A stretch of 21,824 nt of DNA from Zancudomyces culisetae (Eukaryota > Kickxellomycota > Harpellomycetes > Harpellales > Legeriomycetaceae): assembly GCA_001969505.1 (NCBI GenBank), contig LSSK01000175.1, positions 1-21,824 of the forward strand, given 5' to 3'. The notes under the pieces were generated by a model. That model worked only from the letters and a program-made list of their open reading frames with translations, had not been told where the DNA came from and ran no database searches. A program made the position numbers and the translations under genes. How positions within the stretch are numbered: position 1 is the first letter of the stretch; each line of letters opens with the position of its first letter. Positions 9,459 to 17,942 of this stretch are shown here, piece by piece.

Positions 9459-9686
9459 AAAAAAAAGGTAGCAAGCGCACTCTGCGTTACTTCAAGATTT
9501 GCAGCCGGAACTGCGATTTCATACACTCAGATAACCGATGCAAAAGAAGAACCTGGCTACAGCACCAGTATCTGTTATAAAGGTCATCATCACGGACTTC
9601 AACTTAATGAGCTTCATCTTGAGAATCTCTACAAATATACTAGGAAATTCAAATATTTAAAACGAGTTTTTATAGAAATCAAATAA
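9459..9686 (+). pseudogene. Small secreted-protein-like exon or relic
   Basis: Open frame ending at TAA 9684-9686, with clearly non-AT-biased codons in 9468-9630. It begins with a signal-peptide-like hydrophobic stretch (VASALCVTSRFAAG) and later has STSICYKGHHHG, echoing the CY motif of the two neighbouring secreted proteins. It lacks an ATG. A 10-A run precedes it, and an acceptor AAAAG at 9467 is possible. The +1 frame reads FKICSRNCDF, resembling the CRxKNC motif of the family. Either it is an internal exon or the remnant of a broken gene. Confidence 0.3.
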
Positions 9687-9935
9687 AGAAAAAGTAACAA
9701 AACCAAATCGTTACTACAATTTACCAAGTATTTGTTTTGCGCGCCTTGATGGCACTAAGCCTGGTGCTGGTTCAGTCACGTTTTATGCTGTAATCAAATT
9801 TCTAGAAAAGGCTGTATACAAACGGAGAACTTTGCTCCCACAGCAAACGCGCAGTCTGAGCTAGATGAACAAGCAATGTCAGTATATTGGTTCAATTCAA
9901 GATTTCTTAGTTATTTAAAACTTACCAGCCTTTAA
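9676..9935 (+). pseudogene. Frame-disrupted small secreted cysteine protein gene
   Basis: The frame open from 9676 encodes LPSICFARLDGTKPGAG and SVTFY up to about 9786. The reading then continues sensibly only one base over, in the frame CCNQISRKGC, TENFAPTANAQ, and a C-terminal MSVYWFN before TAA at 9933-9935. Across the shift, the cysteine spacing and the tail match the family seen at 12726-12968 (CY, then C with six to eight residues to C, ENF, and a W/Y-rich end) and more loosely 10649-11080. The shift falls next to a TTTT run at 9781-9784, so a one-base loss or a sequencing error is equally possible. No start codon or signal peptide is attached. Confidence 0.4.
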
Positions 9936-10648
9936 CATGTTTCATATTTATTCTCATAGACAATATTATTTAATTAAATATGATTTGGTAGTATCTATGT
10001 TATTCTATTCATTAATACTGTGTACTTTTAGCCACTTTTATTAATATGGCTTTTTTTAAGTTTTTTATAGTATTTCATCAATCTAAATAAATAAACGAGA
10101 TCAATATACCTACTTTTGTAACCGAATGATATTGGGATGATTTATTATGAACGATTATACTTTCATGTATGACTAAGATACAACCAATGTAAACCAGTTG
10201 TGCTAAAATTATTGACAGTTCTTATTAAGCCTACCTTACCAAGGGTGAAACTAGTGTAACAGTTGATGTATTATTGAATATAAATGTTATAATTAAATCA
10301 TAGCAATCATAATATCTTATATACTTATATTAATTCATAGAATTGGAGATCTTATACAGAGTCTAGTTGTGTGCATAAAATTAAATAAGAAAAATCGATA
10401 TTTGTGCTGCTTGATTTATATAGAATAGAACTTTCACTAATGTGGTAATAGTAATCCAATGCTCAAATTTTTGTTACATCCAGGGCCAGAGATGTTTTTA
10501 CAACCATCTAATCAACCTACGAGTATGGCATGTTTGATTTTTACATTTTTTGATAACTTTATTCAAAGCAGTTTATTTAAAGATTCACTAAATATCTAAA
10601 TAAGCAAAATAAATTAAACTAATTGTTTCAATTTCTAGGATATGTTAG
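9936..10648. other. AT-rich intergenic region
   Basis: No coding frame, RNA gene or repeat could be supported in this stretch. It is the 3' side of both neighbouring genes. Confidence 0.4.
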
Positions 10649-11080
10649 TTAAACAATCCAAGCATAGGATTTTGAATAGCCTTTATTAACATACCACCAT
10701 ACATCATCAATCTGGATTCCTGGGTTTATAAAGGTATAACAGTCAGTTGAACAATTTTTATCTCTGCAAGCCATAAAGGCAACCCTTTTGACACCTGTTG
10801 CACTAATTCTTACTGATGTAAAATCGGGTGCTGCGTAACATCTATTTGGTTCGGGAGTGAAACTACCTTGATAGCCTCGATAGTAGCTGTAATGCCATAA
10901 GTTGATCTTCATACTACCATATTTGAATATCGCCGGGCTAGCACCAAGTCCTGGAAATCCTCTTTCACTTGTTGTGTCTAGGGTTTGGTTCTGTCCGCTC
11001 TGTGGCAAAGCCGAACTAACTACCAGAGTGGTGAAAATGCTGAAAATACTGAGGATGCTGAGAATTGTTGACTTGATCAT
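10649..11080 (-). CDS. Small secreted cysteine-containing protein, intact
   Basis: 143 aa from an uninterrupted frame. Residues 1-25 form a clear signal peptide (MIKSTILSI..., hydrophobic core, cleavage near VVSSA|LP). The mature part is about 118 residues with four cysteines: RCY at about 82 and CRDKNC plus DC at about 105-114, a spacing that allows two disulfides. It is rich in W/Y and has no second membrane segment, so it should be exported. The product resembles the deduced product of 12609-12968 (MxKST signal start, CY, CRxxNCxxxC, W-rich end). TATAAAAGG lies 93 nt upstream at 11173. Small secreted fungal proteins of this kind include effectors, killer-type and self-recognition proteins and beta/gamma-crystallin-like folds. 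None can be assigned here. Confidence 0.8.
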   Translation of the reverse strand: MIKSTILSILSIFSIFTTLVVSSALPQSGQNQTLDTTSERGFPGLGASPAIFKYGSMKINLWHYSYYRGYQGSFTPEPNRCYAAPDFTSVRISATGVKRVAFMACRDKNCSTDCYTFINPGIQIDDVWWYVNKGYSKSYAWIV

Positions 11081-11172
11081 TTTCGGTTTTTGTATTCCTT
11101 TTTCAATGAGGTTTGGATTGCTGAAATTCAGTTGAATGTGGTGTAATGTCTTTCAATATCGAAAAAATAGTT

Positions 11173-11181
11173 CCTTTTATA
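11173..11181 (-). promoter_or_regulatory. TATA box of the secreted-protein gene
   Basis: TATAAAAGG on the minus strand, 93 nt upstream of the ATG at 11080, in a suitable position for a fungal promoter. Confidence 0.55.
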
Positions 11182-11760
11182 CTTTTCACCTACAATGAAT
11201 ATGCCACTAACCATTTTAGTAGAAGTTAGGCTTAAATAATTGTATTGACATGTTATTATGTCCATCATCCTAAATATAATATGTGTGTATACTTCTCCCT
11301 TAGTTAATCTGATATTATTAATAGATACTTGACTTCATTGATTTACCCAATATAATGAAACTAGTATAGCTAACATCAGTATGACGAGTTTATATTTAGT
11401 AAACTTTTGTATAATAATCTGTGTAGCGATCGATAACTAATTATAGATTTTTATAAAAATATAGTAAACTAGGACTATCTGCGAGTAACATCAACATATG
11501 AATATCACATTGTGTGATATATTACACTTTGATTTGATAATGATTCTATTACAACTTTGCTTATTATACCAAAATGCTTTTGAATAATTCATTAGTGTAA
11601 GTGCTGCCTTCCTACAGGCTAGAAACTTAAATTTGCTACTCGTCTTTTACAATGCTCTTTGACCTTGTTAGTTAAGTGGTGTATTCTTAGGGGAGAGGTC
11701 TAAAAACGTAATTTTAGGTTAACAACAAATTTGTAATTATTACCAATCTAATTATTAAAC
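11182..11760. other. AT-rich intergenic region
   Basis: No supported gene or repeat. Confidence 0.35.
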
Positions 11761-11878
11761 TCAATGACTGCCTCTTGTCGGGAAGAATGGAAATAAGGAG
11801 TAATATTCCTTGAAATTGCAGGAGCCGATCACTTTGTCGGTTTTACAACGTTTCCAAGACACCTAATGGTATGTGGGT
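11761..11878. other. Coding-like island, strand undecided
   Basis: A GC-richer patch with two competing readings. Minus strand: after a CATTAG acceptor, a frame 11872-11761 reads SWKRCKTDKVIGSCNF and more to TGA, with a C-x8-C spacing like the neighbouring secreted family. Plus strand: an internal exon 11822-11878 bounded by TTGCAG and a canonical GTATGT donor. Both cannot be right, and no partner exons were found for either. Confidence 0.25.
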
Positions 11879-12608
11879 CTGTTTTCTCTTTTTAATTGGA
11901 AGTTTGTGGAATAGTGTTATTTTTAGACGAACTTAAAATGTCGCTCTAAATCAATCTTCTCAAGTAGTAAATCGATTTTGAATGTGATATTTATTTATTT
12001 TGATTACATAACCTTATTACTTGTTGGGGTTAAGTGCTTTTAAGGTTCATAGTTGAGAAATCAAATAATAAAAACAGAATGTAATATTATGTAATAATTA
12101 CAAATGAATTTGTATGTTAGTTTGATAAGATTATGTCAATTCAGAAAAAATTGCTTAACTATCTTATAAAGTACACTTGTTCTAGTAAACCACCACAATT
12201 TGTCTAAAAGACGTAAAAAAGTTGTCAAAGGTTAAAATTAGAAGCTATATATTACATACTTGCAAAAATATATCACATCCTAGTACATTGACTTTCAATT
12301 CGATACTCTTGATTGTCGAACTGCTCTTCACCTCTCTAAAATTAGAATGCTGTTACAAAGTAGTTAAAAATAACACAGTTAGATATCATTAATACAAGCT
12401 AAAGATAGTTATAGAAAAAAATTTATGATGAGGAAAAGTATGAAAGGTTCAAAGTATCACTGGAATAAAAAAATATCAACTTTGGTATTCCATCAAGCAT
12501 CACAATAAGACATACTCATACTATTATTCATCTTCATAGTCATCGTCATTTCCACACTGCATCAGTGCATTAGCCTCTCACAATTTTCTTTAAAGTCGAG
12601 TAACAAAT
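11879..12608. other. AT-rich intergenic region upstream of the second secreted-protein gene
   Basis: No gene supported. The last 100 nt (CATCAGTGCATTAGCCTC and a TCTTT tract) look like promoter and leader of the gene starting at 12609. Confidence 0.4.
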
Positions 12609-12968
12609 ATGGTAAAGTCAACGCTAGCACTTCTTGCGTCCGCAGTTGCCGCATTTCCAGTAAACGCCTCATTCCAAACCCTACACGCCATAATATTCTA
12701 AGACTATCGTTTTTCAGGTGCTGTCGTGAACGAATTCCAAATGGTAAAACACCAATGTTATAGCATTAACCAGGGTACCTCAGCACAATTTCTTGACCCC
12801 ACAGATGGATCAGGAGTAATGTTGTTATGTAGGCAAAGGAACTGTCAGGGTGTATGTACAGCTAACGAAAATTTTATAAGTACAGGTCTGTGGAATTTCC
12901 CAGAAGATCTCAAATCAGGCCCTCTCTCAATGAAATGGATAGCATTTGGTCAGGCTGCTAATGAATAA
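12609..12968 (+). CDS. Small secreted cysteine protein, signal-peptide exon plus main exon (junction unresolved)
   Basis: ATG at 12609 starts a textbook signal peptide (MVKSTLALLASAVAAFP). A likely intron 12660-12717 follows (donor GTAAAC, acceptor TTTTTCAG, 58 nt). The main exon to TAA at 12966-12968 encodes NEFQMVKHQCYS, then CRQRNCQGVC, ENFIST and a W-containing tail (MKWIAFGQ). It shares the MxKST signal start, the CY motif and the CRxxNCxxxC motif with the protein at 10649-11080. Oddity: joining at these sites leaves exon 2 one base out of frame, and every GT in exon 1 is in phase 0. Either a one-base change has broken the gene, the base call is wrong, or a non-standard site is used. Read without splicing, the signal peptide runs to a stop at 12699-12701. 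It may be a pseudogene. Confidence 0.5.
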
Positions 12969-13205
12969 GATTTCTAACTCTTTAAATTGAAATAATCTAT
13001 TACTTTAGAACCAAGTTTAGTTGGTAGTAAAATTGTTTTTATTTATCTAGAACTTGTGCTTGAATAAAGTGTCAATCACATCACCAAAGCTGGTAAACAT
13101 ATCCTGCTTTGAAATGATTATAACTGCGATCTACTCACACTAAGGTAAATATATTTTAGTTTGAACAAGAATGTTTTCATACTGCAACGAGTCTACTGAG
13201 CACCA
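12969..13205. other. AT-rich intergenic region between convergent genes
   Basis: No gene. It is the 3' side of the plus-strand secreted gene and of the minus-strand gene ending at 13206. Confidence 0.35.
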
Positions 13206-13694
13206 TTATGTCTGGTAGGTAAAGAATATCAAATAGTATATATCAAACCTATTCCTTTCTGCCCCATTAGATACTCCATACCCACAGGCTATTGGTTTGA
13301 AGAGTTTATTTCTGCTCTGAGTCAATCTAAGATAATAATCCTCGCTCGACAGACACCATTCTAAAATTTTACTGTGCTCTGCTTGACCAAGGATAGTATT
13401 TTGTCTTGTCTCTTGTTTATAGGTAGAGTAACCAGCCCTTGCGACTCCTCTCCAAGGATTCCACCCACAATAAATTATTCTACGCTTGTCTCCCCCTACT
13501 CTCATTACATTTCCCTTTTTCAGTTTTTTGATAACTTTGTGATGTATTGTTCCAAATACGCTTTCTTAACTGAAACTCATCTATTTCTGCCAAAAATTAT
13601 GATCTATTCGGTTTTCTTACACCAAAAAACGACCAAGTACTGATAGTTTACTTATTACTGGTGTAGTTGAGTATCTTTTTAGAGCTTCATCCAT
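13206..13694 (-). pseudogene. Two-exon gene of unknown function, disrupted by one frame change
   Basis: ATG at 13692-13694 opens exon 1 (13623-13694, 24 codons, MDEALKRYSTTPVISK). A 53-nt intron (13570-13622, donor GTGTAA, acceptor GAGTTTCAG) joins in phase to exon 2 at 13569, reading LRKRIWNNTSQSYQKTEKGK and CNESRG. This frame hits TAG at 13480-13482. A second frame, one base over, is open through the same exon and continues for about 100 residues to 13206 with strongly protein-like composition (IIYCGWNPWRGVARAGYS, and CGYGVSNGAERNRFD near the end). The natural changeover is at a GGGGG run (13494-13498), suggesting a one-base deletion or a homopolymer error. The protein is Tyr/Arg/Cys-rich with no membrane segment and was not recognised. 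The plus-strand frame over 13374-13643 is its shadow. Confidence 0.4.
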
Positions 13695-14272
13695 TTAGTC
13701 AAACACCCTGAATTTAATCTTAATTTACTCAACATTGATAATATTTACTAGTTTGTTATGATTTACGCTACCCTCAATTTTGATTTTCCCTCCCTTTATA
13801 TAATATACTGCAAATCTTATTCTCCTTTACAATCAAACATGTATCTCTCAACTAAAATAACAGTAATTTAAACCATTATCATCACGTACTCTCGCCTAAT
13901 CAAACCATATTAACTCAGTTCTCACTCCTATTCTGCGATTTTTTTTACTTTTTTTATTAAACAAAGACACTTAAATTAATATATTTTAGCAAACATATTA
14001 CATAACAATAATTTTTTAGGCACCAAGAATATTTATCCATGAGCAAGTGCCTAATTGTTTGTTTTCGTCTAATTCATTCCATATCTTTTCGTTATTTGTT
14101 TTTATATATTCTATCTCGTGTTAAATAATTTAAAACCCATCAAAAACTTATTAAATACATTCTATAAACGTGTAGCGAGCAAGTTTCGTATACTGCTGCG
14201 ATCAATATCTTTTGATTTTTTATGTATTCGTTCGTATCTGAGGAAAGTTAATTTTATTGAAAAAGAGTATGG
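13695..14272. other. AT-rich intergenic region with an isolated promoter-like start
   Basis: CCCTTTATATAA at about 13792, a pyrimidine-rich leader and ATG at 13840 look like a plus-strand promoter, but the frame ends after ten codons and no following exon was found. Confidence 0.3.
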
Positions 14273-14503
14273 TTATAGTCCAGATAACTGAACGGCTTTT
14301 TTAACTAAACTTAACGAAGGTAGCTGAATATCAATTAACAATTGTGTATTATCATTCAACGGTTGTAGCAATGAATGGTAGTTCAACCCCGTTCTTTTTA
14401 CAAAATCTAAAAAATGAATCCAAAATGCTATCTTATAACCAGTTCCTATAACTGGATTGATTATCCTTGTCTCACCCTTCAGATAGCATAAGGGCATTAA
14501 CAC
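14273..14503 (-). CDS. Short open frame of unknown function
   Basis: An uninterrupted frame of 76 codons. The first ATG in frame is at about 14497 (MPLCYLKGETRIINP). It then reads GTGYKIAFWIHFLDFVKRTG and a hydrophilic tail ending VKKAVQLSGL. Composition is protein-like, with W, G, C and charged residues in a very AT-rich setting. No family was recognised, and it has no signal peptide or certain membrane helix. It lies 109 nt downstream of, and on the same strand as, the small gene at 14612-14821 and could be a later exon of it. Confidence 0.3.
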   Translation of the reverse strand: MLMPLCYLKGETRIINPVIGTGYKIAFWIHFLDFVKRTGLNYHSLLQPLNDNTQLLIDIQLPSLSLVKKAVQLSGL

Positions 14504-14611
14504 CTTTTTTCTATTTTTGAGTTTTCGCTTTCTTCAATTTAAAATAAACAGCTAGTATTTTATATCTTATACTTACTATTTGAGGTTAGTCGGGTCTACT
14601 GAGAATCACTG

Positions 14612-14821
14612 TCAAATGGGGTTGGGCGTAACTCCATCTTCTGTCGGTTTCTTCATTTGTAAAATGATTTGATCCACAATGTCAGCAAATGAATCATGTG
14701 ATTTTTCGGAATCTACTTTCATAGAAGTTGCTCCCGAGCAATCACTATCAGATTAATATTAGTACTCACATTTAGCTGTCTGGGTCAATGCGGTTCTTAG
14801 TTTACCCATCAAGTCTGACAT
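14612..14821 (-). CDS. Small gene model with two coding blocks and an apparent 25-nt intron
   Basis: ATG at 14819-14821 in a good context (ACAAACATG) begins MSDLMGKLRTALTQTAK (exon 14770-14821). It runs into GTGAGT, a TACTAAT branch-like motif and ATAG within only 25 nt (14745-14769). The next block (14612-14744) reads DCSGATSMKVDSEKSHDSF, then ADIVDQIILQMKKPTEDG to TGA. Both blocks are soluble and acidic or charged. As with other genes in this island, the junction is out of phase by one base, and 25 nt is too short for an ordinary fungal intron, so a deletion within the intron or a pseudogene is likely. Product not recognised. Confidence 0.35.
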
Positions 14822-15359
14822 GTTTGTGTGAGATTTTAATAGTTTTCTTCTTTATCTTTACACTTGATATTTATTAATTAGTCGTAGCACTATTCCAAAT
14901 AAACTTCTTAATTATTCTAAACCTGGATTTCTGTTCACAATTGTTAGTTATTTATTTTCGTATTTTTCTGATCAAAACTATTAAAGAGCTAAGGAATCCT
15001 CATCGAGTCTTCCTTTGCTTATATATATACTATTTCATTAAACCCACTAAAAACTAATTTAATTAACCTATGTTTCATATTGTTGTACTGGGTTGTTGCC
15101 TGTGGTTTCGCTCTTATATTCGTTTTCGTATCATTATTGTTCATATATTTGAATGTTGATTTACTTTAATCTTTTTAATTGCATTTTTCATTTTCTAATT
15201 TTTTTTTATTATATAATTTTTTTTCAATTGATATAATTATCGTTGTATTTTCAGTGATCAACTTTTAATATAATTTTAGTTGATTGATTATGAGTAAATA
15301 AAATATTTATTTCAAATCGTTTAATCCCTAACTACATCGGGATACACACAACAGGACAT
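14822..15359. other. AT-rich intergenic region
   Basis: T-rich, with no gene or repeat supported. It ends where similarity to copy A of the duplicated locus starts. Confidence 0.35.
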
Positions 15360-15920
15360 TAGTTTATATAGTTGGATTTAATATTTAAAAAGATTTACTT
15401 TGAGATAATTTAACCCAATTTATGTAAACTTGAATTGTTTGACTAGTTTTATGGTAATGGTTTAATAAAGAAAATAATACTACATTTAGGAAAGACTATT
15501 TGATTGATAATGAATTCTGGTACACAAATTTTTGTACCTGGATTACTGATGATAGTTTTTATTAAAAGATGATTTGAGCTTTAAAACAATTACAAGAAAT
15601 CCTAAAGAAATTATATTTCCGAAATGTATACACTCTACGTTGTGCCTATTTTCTACTACCAAGCTTACAGAAGTGTAGTTGAACTAATTGCTAATATCAC
15701 GATTATTATTTTTGCTTTAGTACTAGGTTTATTTAAAAAAATAAATTCGTATTAATACTAAAATCTAAATAACGAAAAAGTAAAGTAAAAATTAACACCC
15801 GTTCCTTCTTCTCCGGTTCCTTACCCTCCTACATGTGTAAAACGTACATTATGATTGTTGTATAAAAACCACATAAGGTTGGCCGAAAATGGAAATTCAT
15901 GAAATCAAGGGGTCCTTAGC

Positions 15921-15943
15921 GAATGTGTAAAAATTACACATTC
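15921..15943. other. Perfect inverted repeat spanning the copy-B stop codon
   Basis: GAATGTGTAA and its reverse complement TTACACATTC are separated by three bases. The right arm includes the TAA stop (15934-15936) of the minus-strand gene, so its mRNA could form a 10-bp hairpin across the stop. Copy A lacks it. Confidence 0.6.
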
Positions 15944-16408
15944 AAATCGCCTTCGAGTTTCTCCATCTTTTGACCATCGGGATCGAGATTATCCAATAGG
16001 TTCCTTTCCAGAGCTAATGTTCTGGAATCGTTCTTATTATATTTAAGATGTAGTTCAATTAGCTTTAATTTGATCTCTTGTTTAATCCGGGATTGTTCTT
16101 GTTTACTCCGGGATAAATATCTTCGGTATTCTAAATAAAAATACCCCAACGAAATCATCACCAGTAAAATTGGATATTCTACCGCAATTAATCCTAGTAA
16201 AAATTTCATATCCATGTTTATTAATATAAAATTGAAGATAAAAATCAACTTTAGATTTAAAAATATTACTAGTGTAAAGTTTATTAGCCACTTTATCGTG
16301 GTTGAAGATGGCCTTTTTATACTTATGATGGTTGTCATATTCTGTACCGGTGAAGTTTTTATTCCAGTTATAGGTATATTCTATACTTGTTATTTTCAGT
16401 ATACTAAG
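15934..16408 (-). CDS. Copy B: last two exons of the duplicated membrane-protein gene
   Basis: Model: exon 16270-16408, intron 16194-16269 (76 nt; donor GTAATA, acceptor TTTTTACTAG), last exon 15934-16193. Splicing joins NWNKNFTGTEY, HHKYKK and FNHDK to a hydrophobic segment (AVEYPILLVMISLGYFYLEY). A basic and acidic helix follows, with KLKLIELHLKYNK and a 30-residue acidic extension absent from copy A. The intron sits at the same place as in copy A but splits the codon differently, and both introns restore the same downstream frame, which argues strongly for real splicing and retained coding. The ATG frame beginning at 16338 and the frame at 16103-16291 each represent only one exon read through the intron. 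The start lies upstream and is unresolved. Family not recognised; one membrane pass predicted. Confidence 0.6.
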
Positions 16409-16640
16409 CTGACTTTAAACAAACTTGAAGATAAATGCAAAATATAATGAACTTTATTGTTATATATCCAAAGTTCAATAATTTTATAAATGTATAAAGC
16501 ATTTATTCAATATAAATGAATATTTCAATGAACTCTTTGTGAACTGAATGAAGAAATGTATTGTATATGTAGAAAAAAAAGATGGAATTTATGATTCCAG
16601 TGATGTTCCAAACTTAGAATAGTTGTTTAGATTGATTTTA

Positions 16641-16694
16641 TTGTGGTGCTAGCATTGCAGTGAAAGTTTAGCATTAGTAAATTCTTCATCAAAG
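16641..16694 (-). other. 54-nt block identical in both duplicate copies (copy B)
   Basis: Matches 7753-7806 base for base and is followed after a diverged 20-nt spacer by a second identical block (16715-16743 versus 7827-7855). Its role is discussed under copy A. Confidence 0.55.
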
Positions 16695-17280
16695 ACAATT
16701 TCATCTTTTTTGCAAGTGTTGAAAAAAGGAATTGAAAGTAAAAGAATTTGGTAACCAACACTATTTTTTAAACAGTGGTCTTAATTTCATATACCAATAC
16801 TCAATTGTAAAATGTTTCTTTTTGTTAAAAGAAAATCATCATAGTAATTGACTATATCACTAAATTAATCAATAAATTGTGATTCTGTTTTCTTGAAAGC
16901 CAAAACAGTTTAGTTGTAAAATCCAGCGGATTGTTTATGTATTAAACAGCTATTAATAAATACCAAATAATGCTATGTGTTCAGCTCTATTGTAACTACA
17001 AATCCCAAAGCCTAGTTGAACAGTTACTACAGATGGTTATACCCCTAAAAGCATATTTGATCTTACGACTTTTTTTTGTTCCCCTTTACAATTGCTATTA
17101 TTTTGAAGAACCATTTACTTTGTATAAAAACAAATAGTTTATGTTTTGAAATACAGTTCTTTATGGTAAATACCCCCCAAAAAACATATAACCTAGTTAC
17201 TGCTCTAGAGTTAATGCAAACATCCAGTTACCGATAATAGTAATTCTAAACCAAAACATAATCGACTTTTCGGTATGATT

Positions 17281-17454
17281 CTATATGCTTAATTTATGCT
17301 GATACTCAGGTTCTGTCATGCTTTTTTTACAATACCAATTTATTCATTATTACATTCAACAGGGTTTAGCTCACTATAGAGATTGTTATTAAGCACTACT
17401 AGAAAGAGAAAACTCACCATCTAGCGCTCTATGTACCATCGATTCAAATAGTCT
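17281..17454 (-). pseudogene. Copy B: counterpart of the upstream exons, with an in-frame stop
   Basis: Exon 17418-17454, intron 17313-17417 (105 nt; GTGAGT, GAGCTAAACC, GACAG) and the following exon correspond one-to-one with copy A. The frame reads LFESMVHRALD then EPEYQHKLSI, and meets TAG at 17281-17283, where copy A reads TAT. Beyond it the similarity to copy A resumes (MFWFRITIIGNWMF). Either this copy is truncated here, or the exon ends before the stop in both copies. Confidence 0.4.
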
Positions 17455-17729
17455 TTAAAAAAAGTACTTTATGCTTCATTTGAAGATCACAAAAATTTCT
17501 ATACCTCTTTTCTAGGTTCAGATCTCGAAACTATTACTTCTCTTTTGATCCGAGTAGGACATAACTTTTCTTTATATCCCACTAATATTTAGCTGTTTAT
17601 TTTGTCAAGTTATTTTGTTGAACAAAATTAGATCGGCATTCTCAAATATAGTCATTCAATCAACTCTTATATACAAAATATTGATTTTCCGAAAATACTA
17701 GAAGTTGATCTAGTCAACATTATATTGAA

Positions 17730-17942
17730 TTATCGCGTTATATACTGTAGTTCTTGAGTAGTGATTTTGTTCCTGCAAAATTGGATGTGTGAATATTCAA
17801 CGTAACTTTCATCACTAACATATGAACAACTACAGTATTTAAGGATGGGAGAATGGAGTGGGATGATTTGAAGGAGATGGTCGTATATGAAGGCAGTTAT
17901 TTTTAAATTTGAACAGCGAATATCCCTATTAAATAGTTTCAT
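17730..17942 (-). CDS. Short open frame, candidate first exon of copy B
   Basis: ATG at 17940-17942 starts a 70-codon frame (MKLFNRDIRCSNLKITAF...), with five cysteines (CSCS near the middle) and balanced codons for this AT-rich region. It sits just upstream of the copy-B exons on the same strand and occupies the place of the 8849-8995 frame in copy A. The same frame is open further upstream to 18023, but that part is Lys-rich and has no better start. No family recognised. Confidence 0.3.
   Translation of the reverse strand: MKLFNRDIRCSNLKITAFIYDHLLQIIPLHSPILKYCSCSYVSDESYVEYSHIQFCRNKITTQELQYITR

Larger units (their letters stand above)
15360..17720. repeat. Duplicated locus, copy B
   Basis: Direct, diverged copy of 6720-8850, collinear through all anchors listed for copy A. 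It contains the paralogous membrane-protein gene on the minus strand. Many indels and a nonsense codon in a candidate upstream exon show that the copies have been separate for a long time. Confidence 0.85.

Noticed and set aside
13792-13870. TATA-like element, leader and ATG (MYLSTKIT) resembling a secreted-gene start
   Set aside because: The frame ends after ten codons, the possible donor (GTAATT) is weak and no downstream exon was found.
16103-16291. 62-aa minus-strand frame inside copy B
   Set aside because: It is the upstream exon read through the intron into the wrong frame. Copy A has a stop in the equivalent reading.
16214-16447. Plus-strand frame over copy B, and its counterpart 7355-7552 in copy A
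   Set aside because: Antisense to the conserved minus-strand exons. Silent-site pattern and splice sites support the minus strand.
6720-17720. Transposon or integrated element explaining the duplication
   Set aside because: No terminal repeats, target-site duplications, transposase, integrase or reverse-transcriptase motifs were seen.
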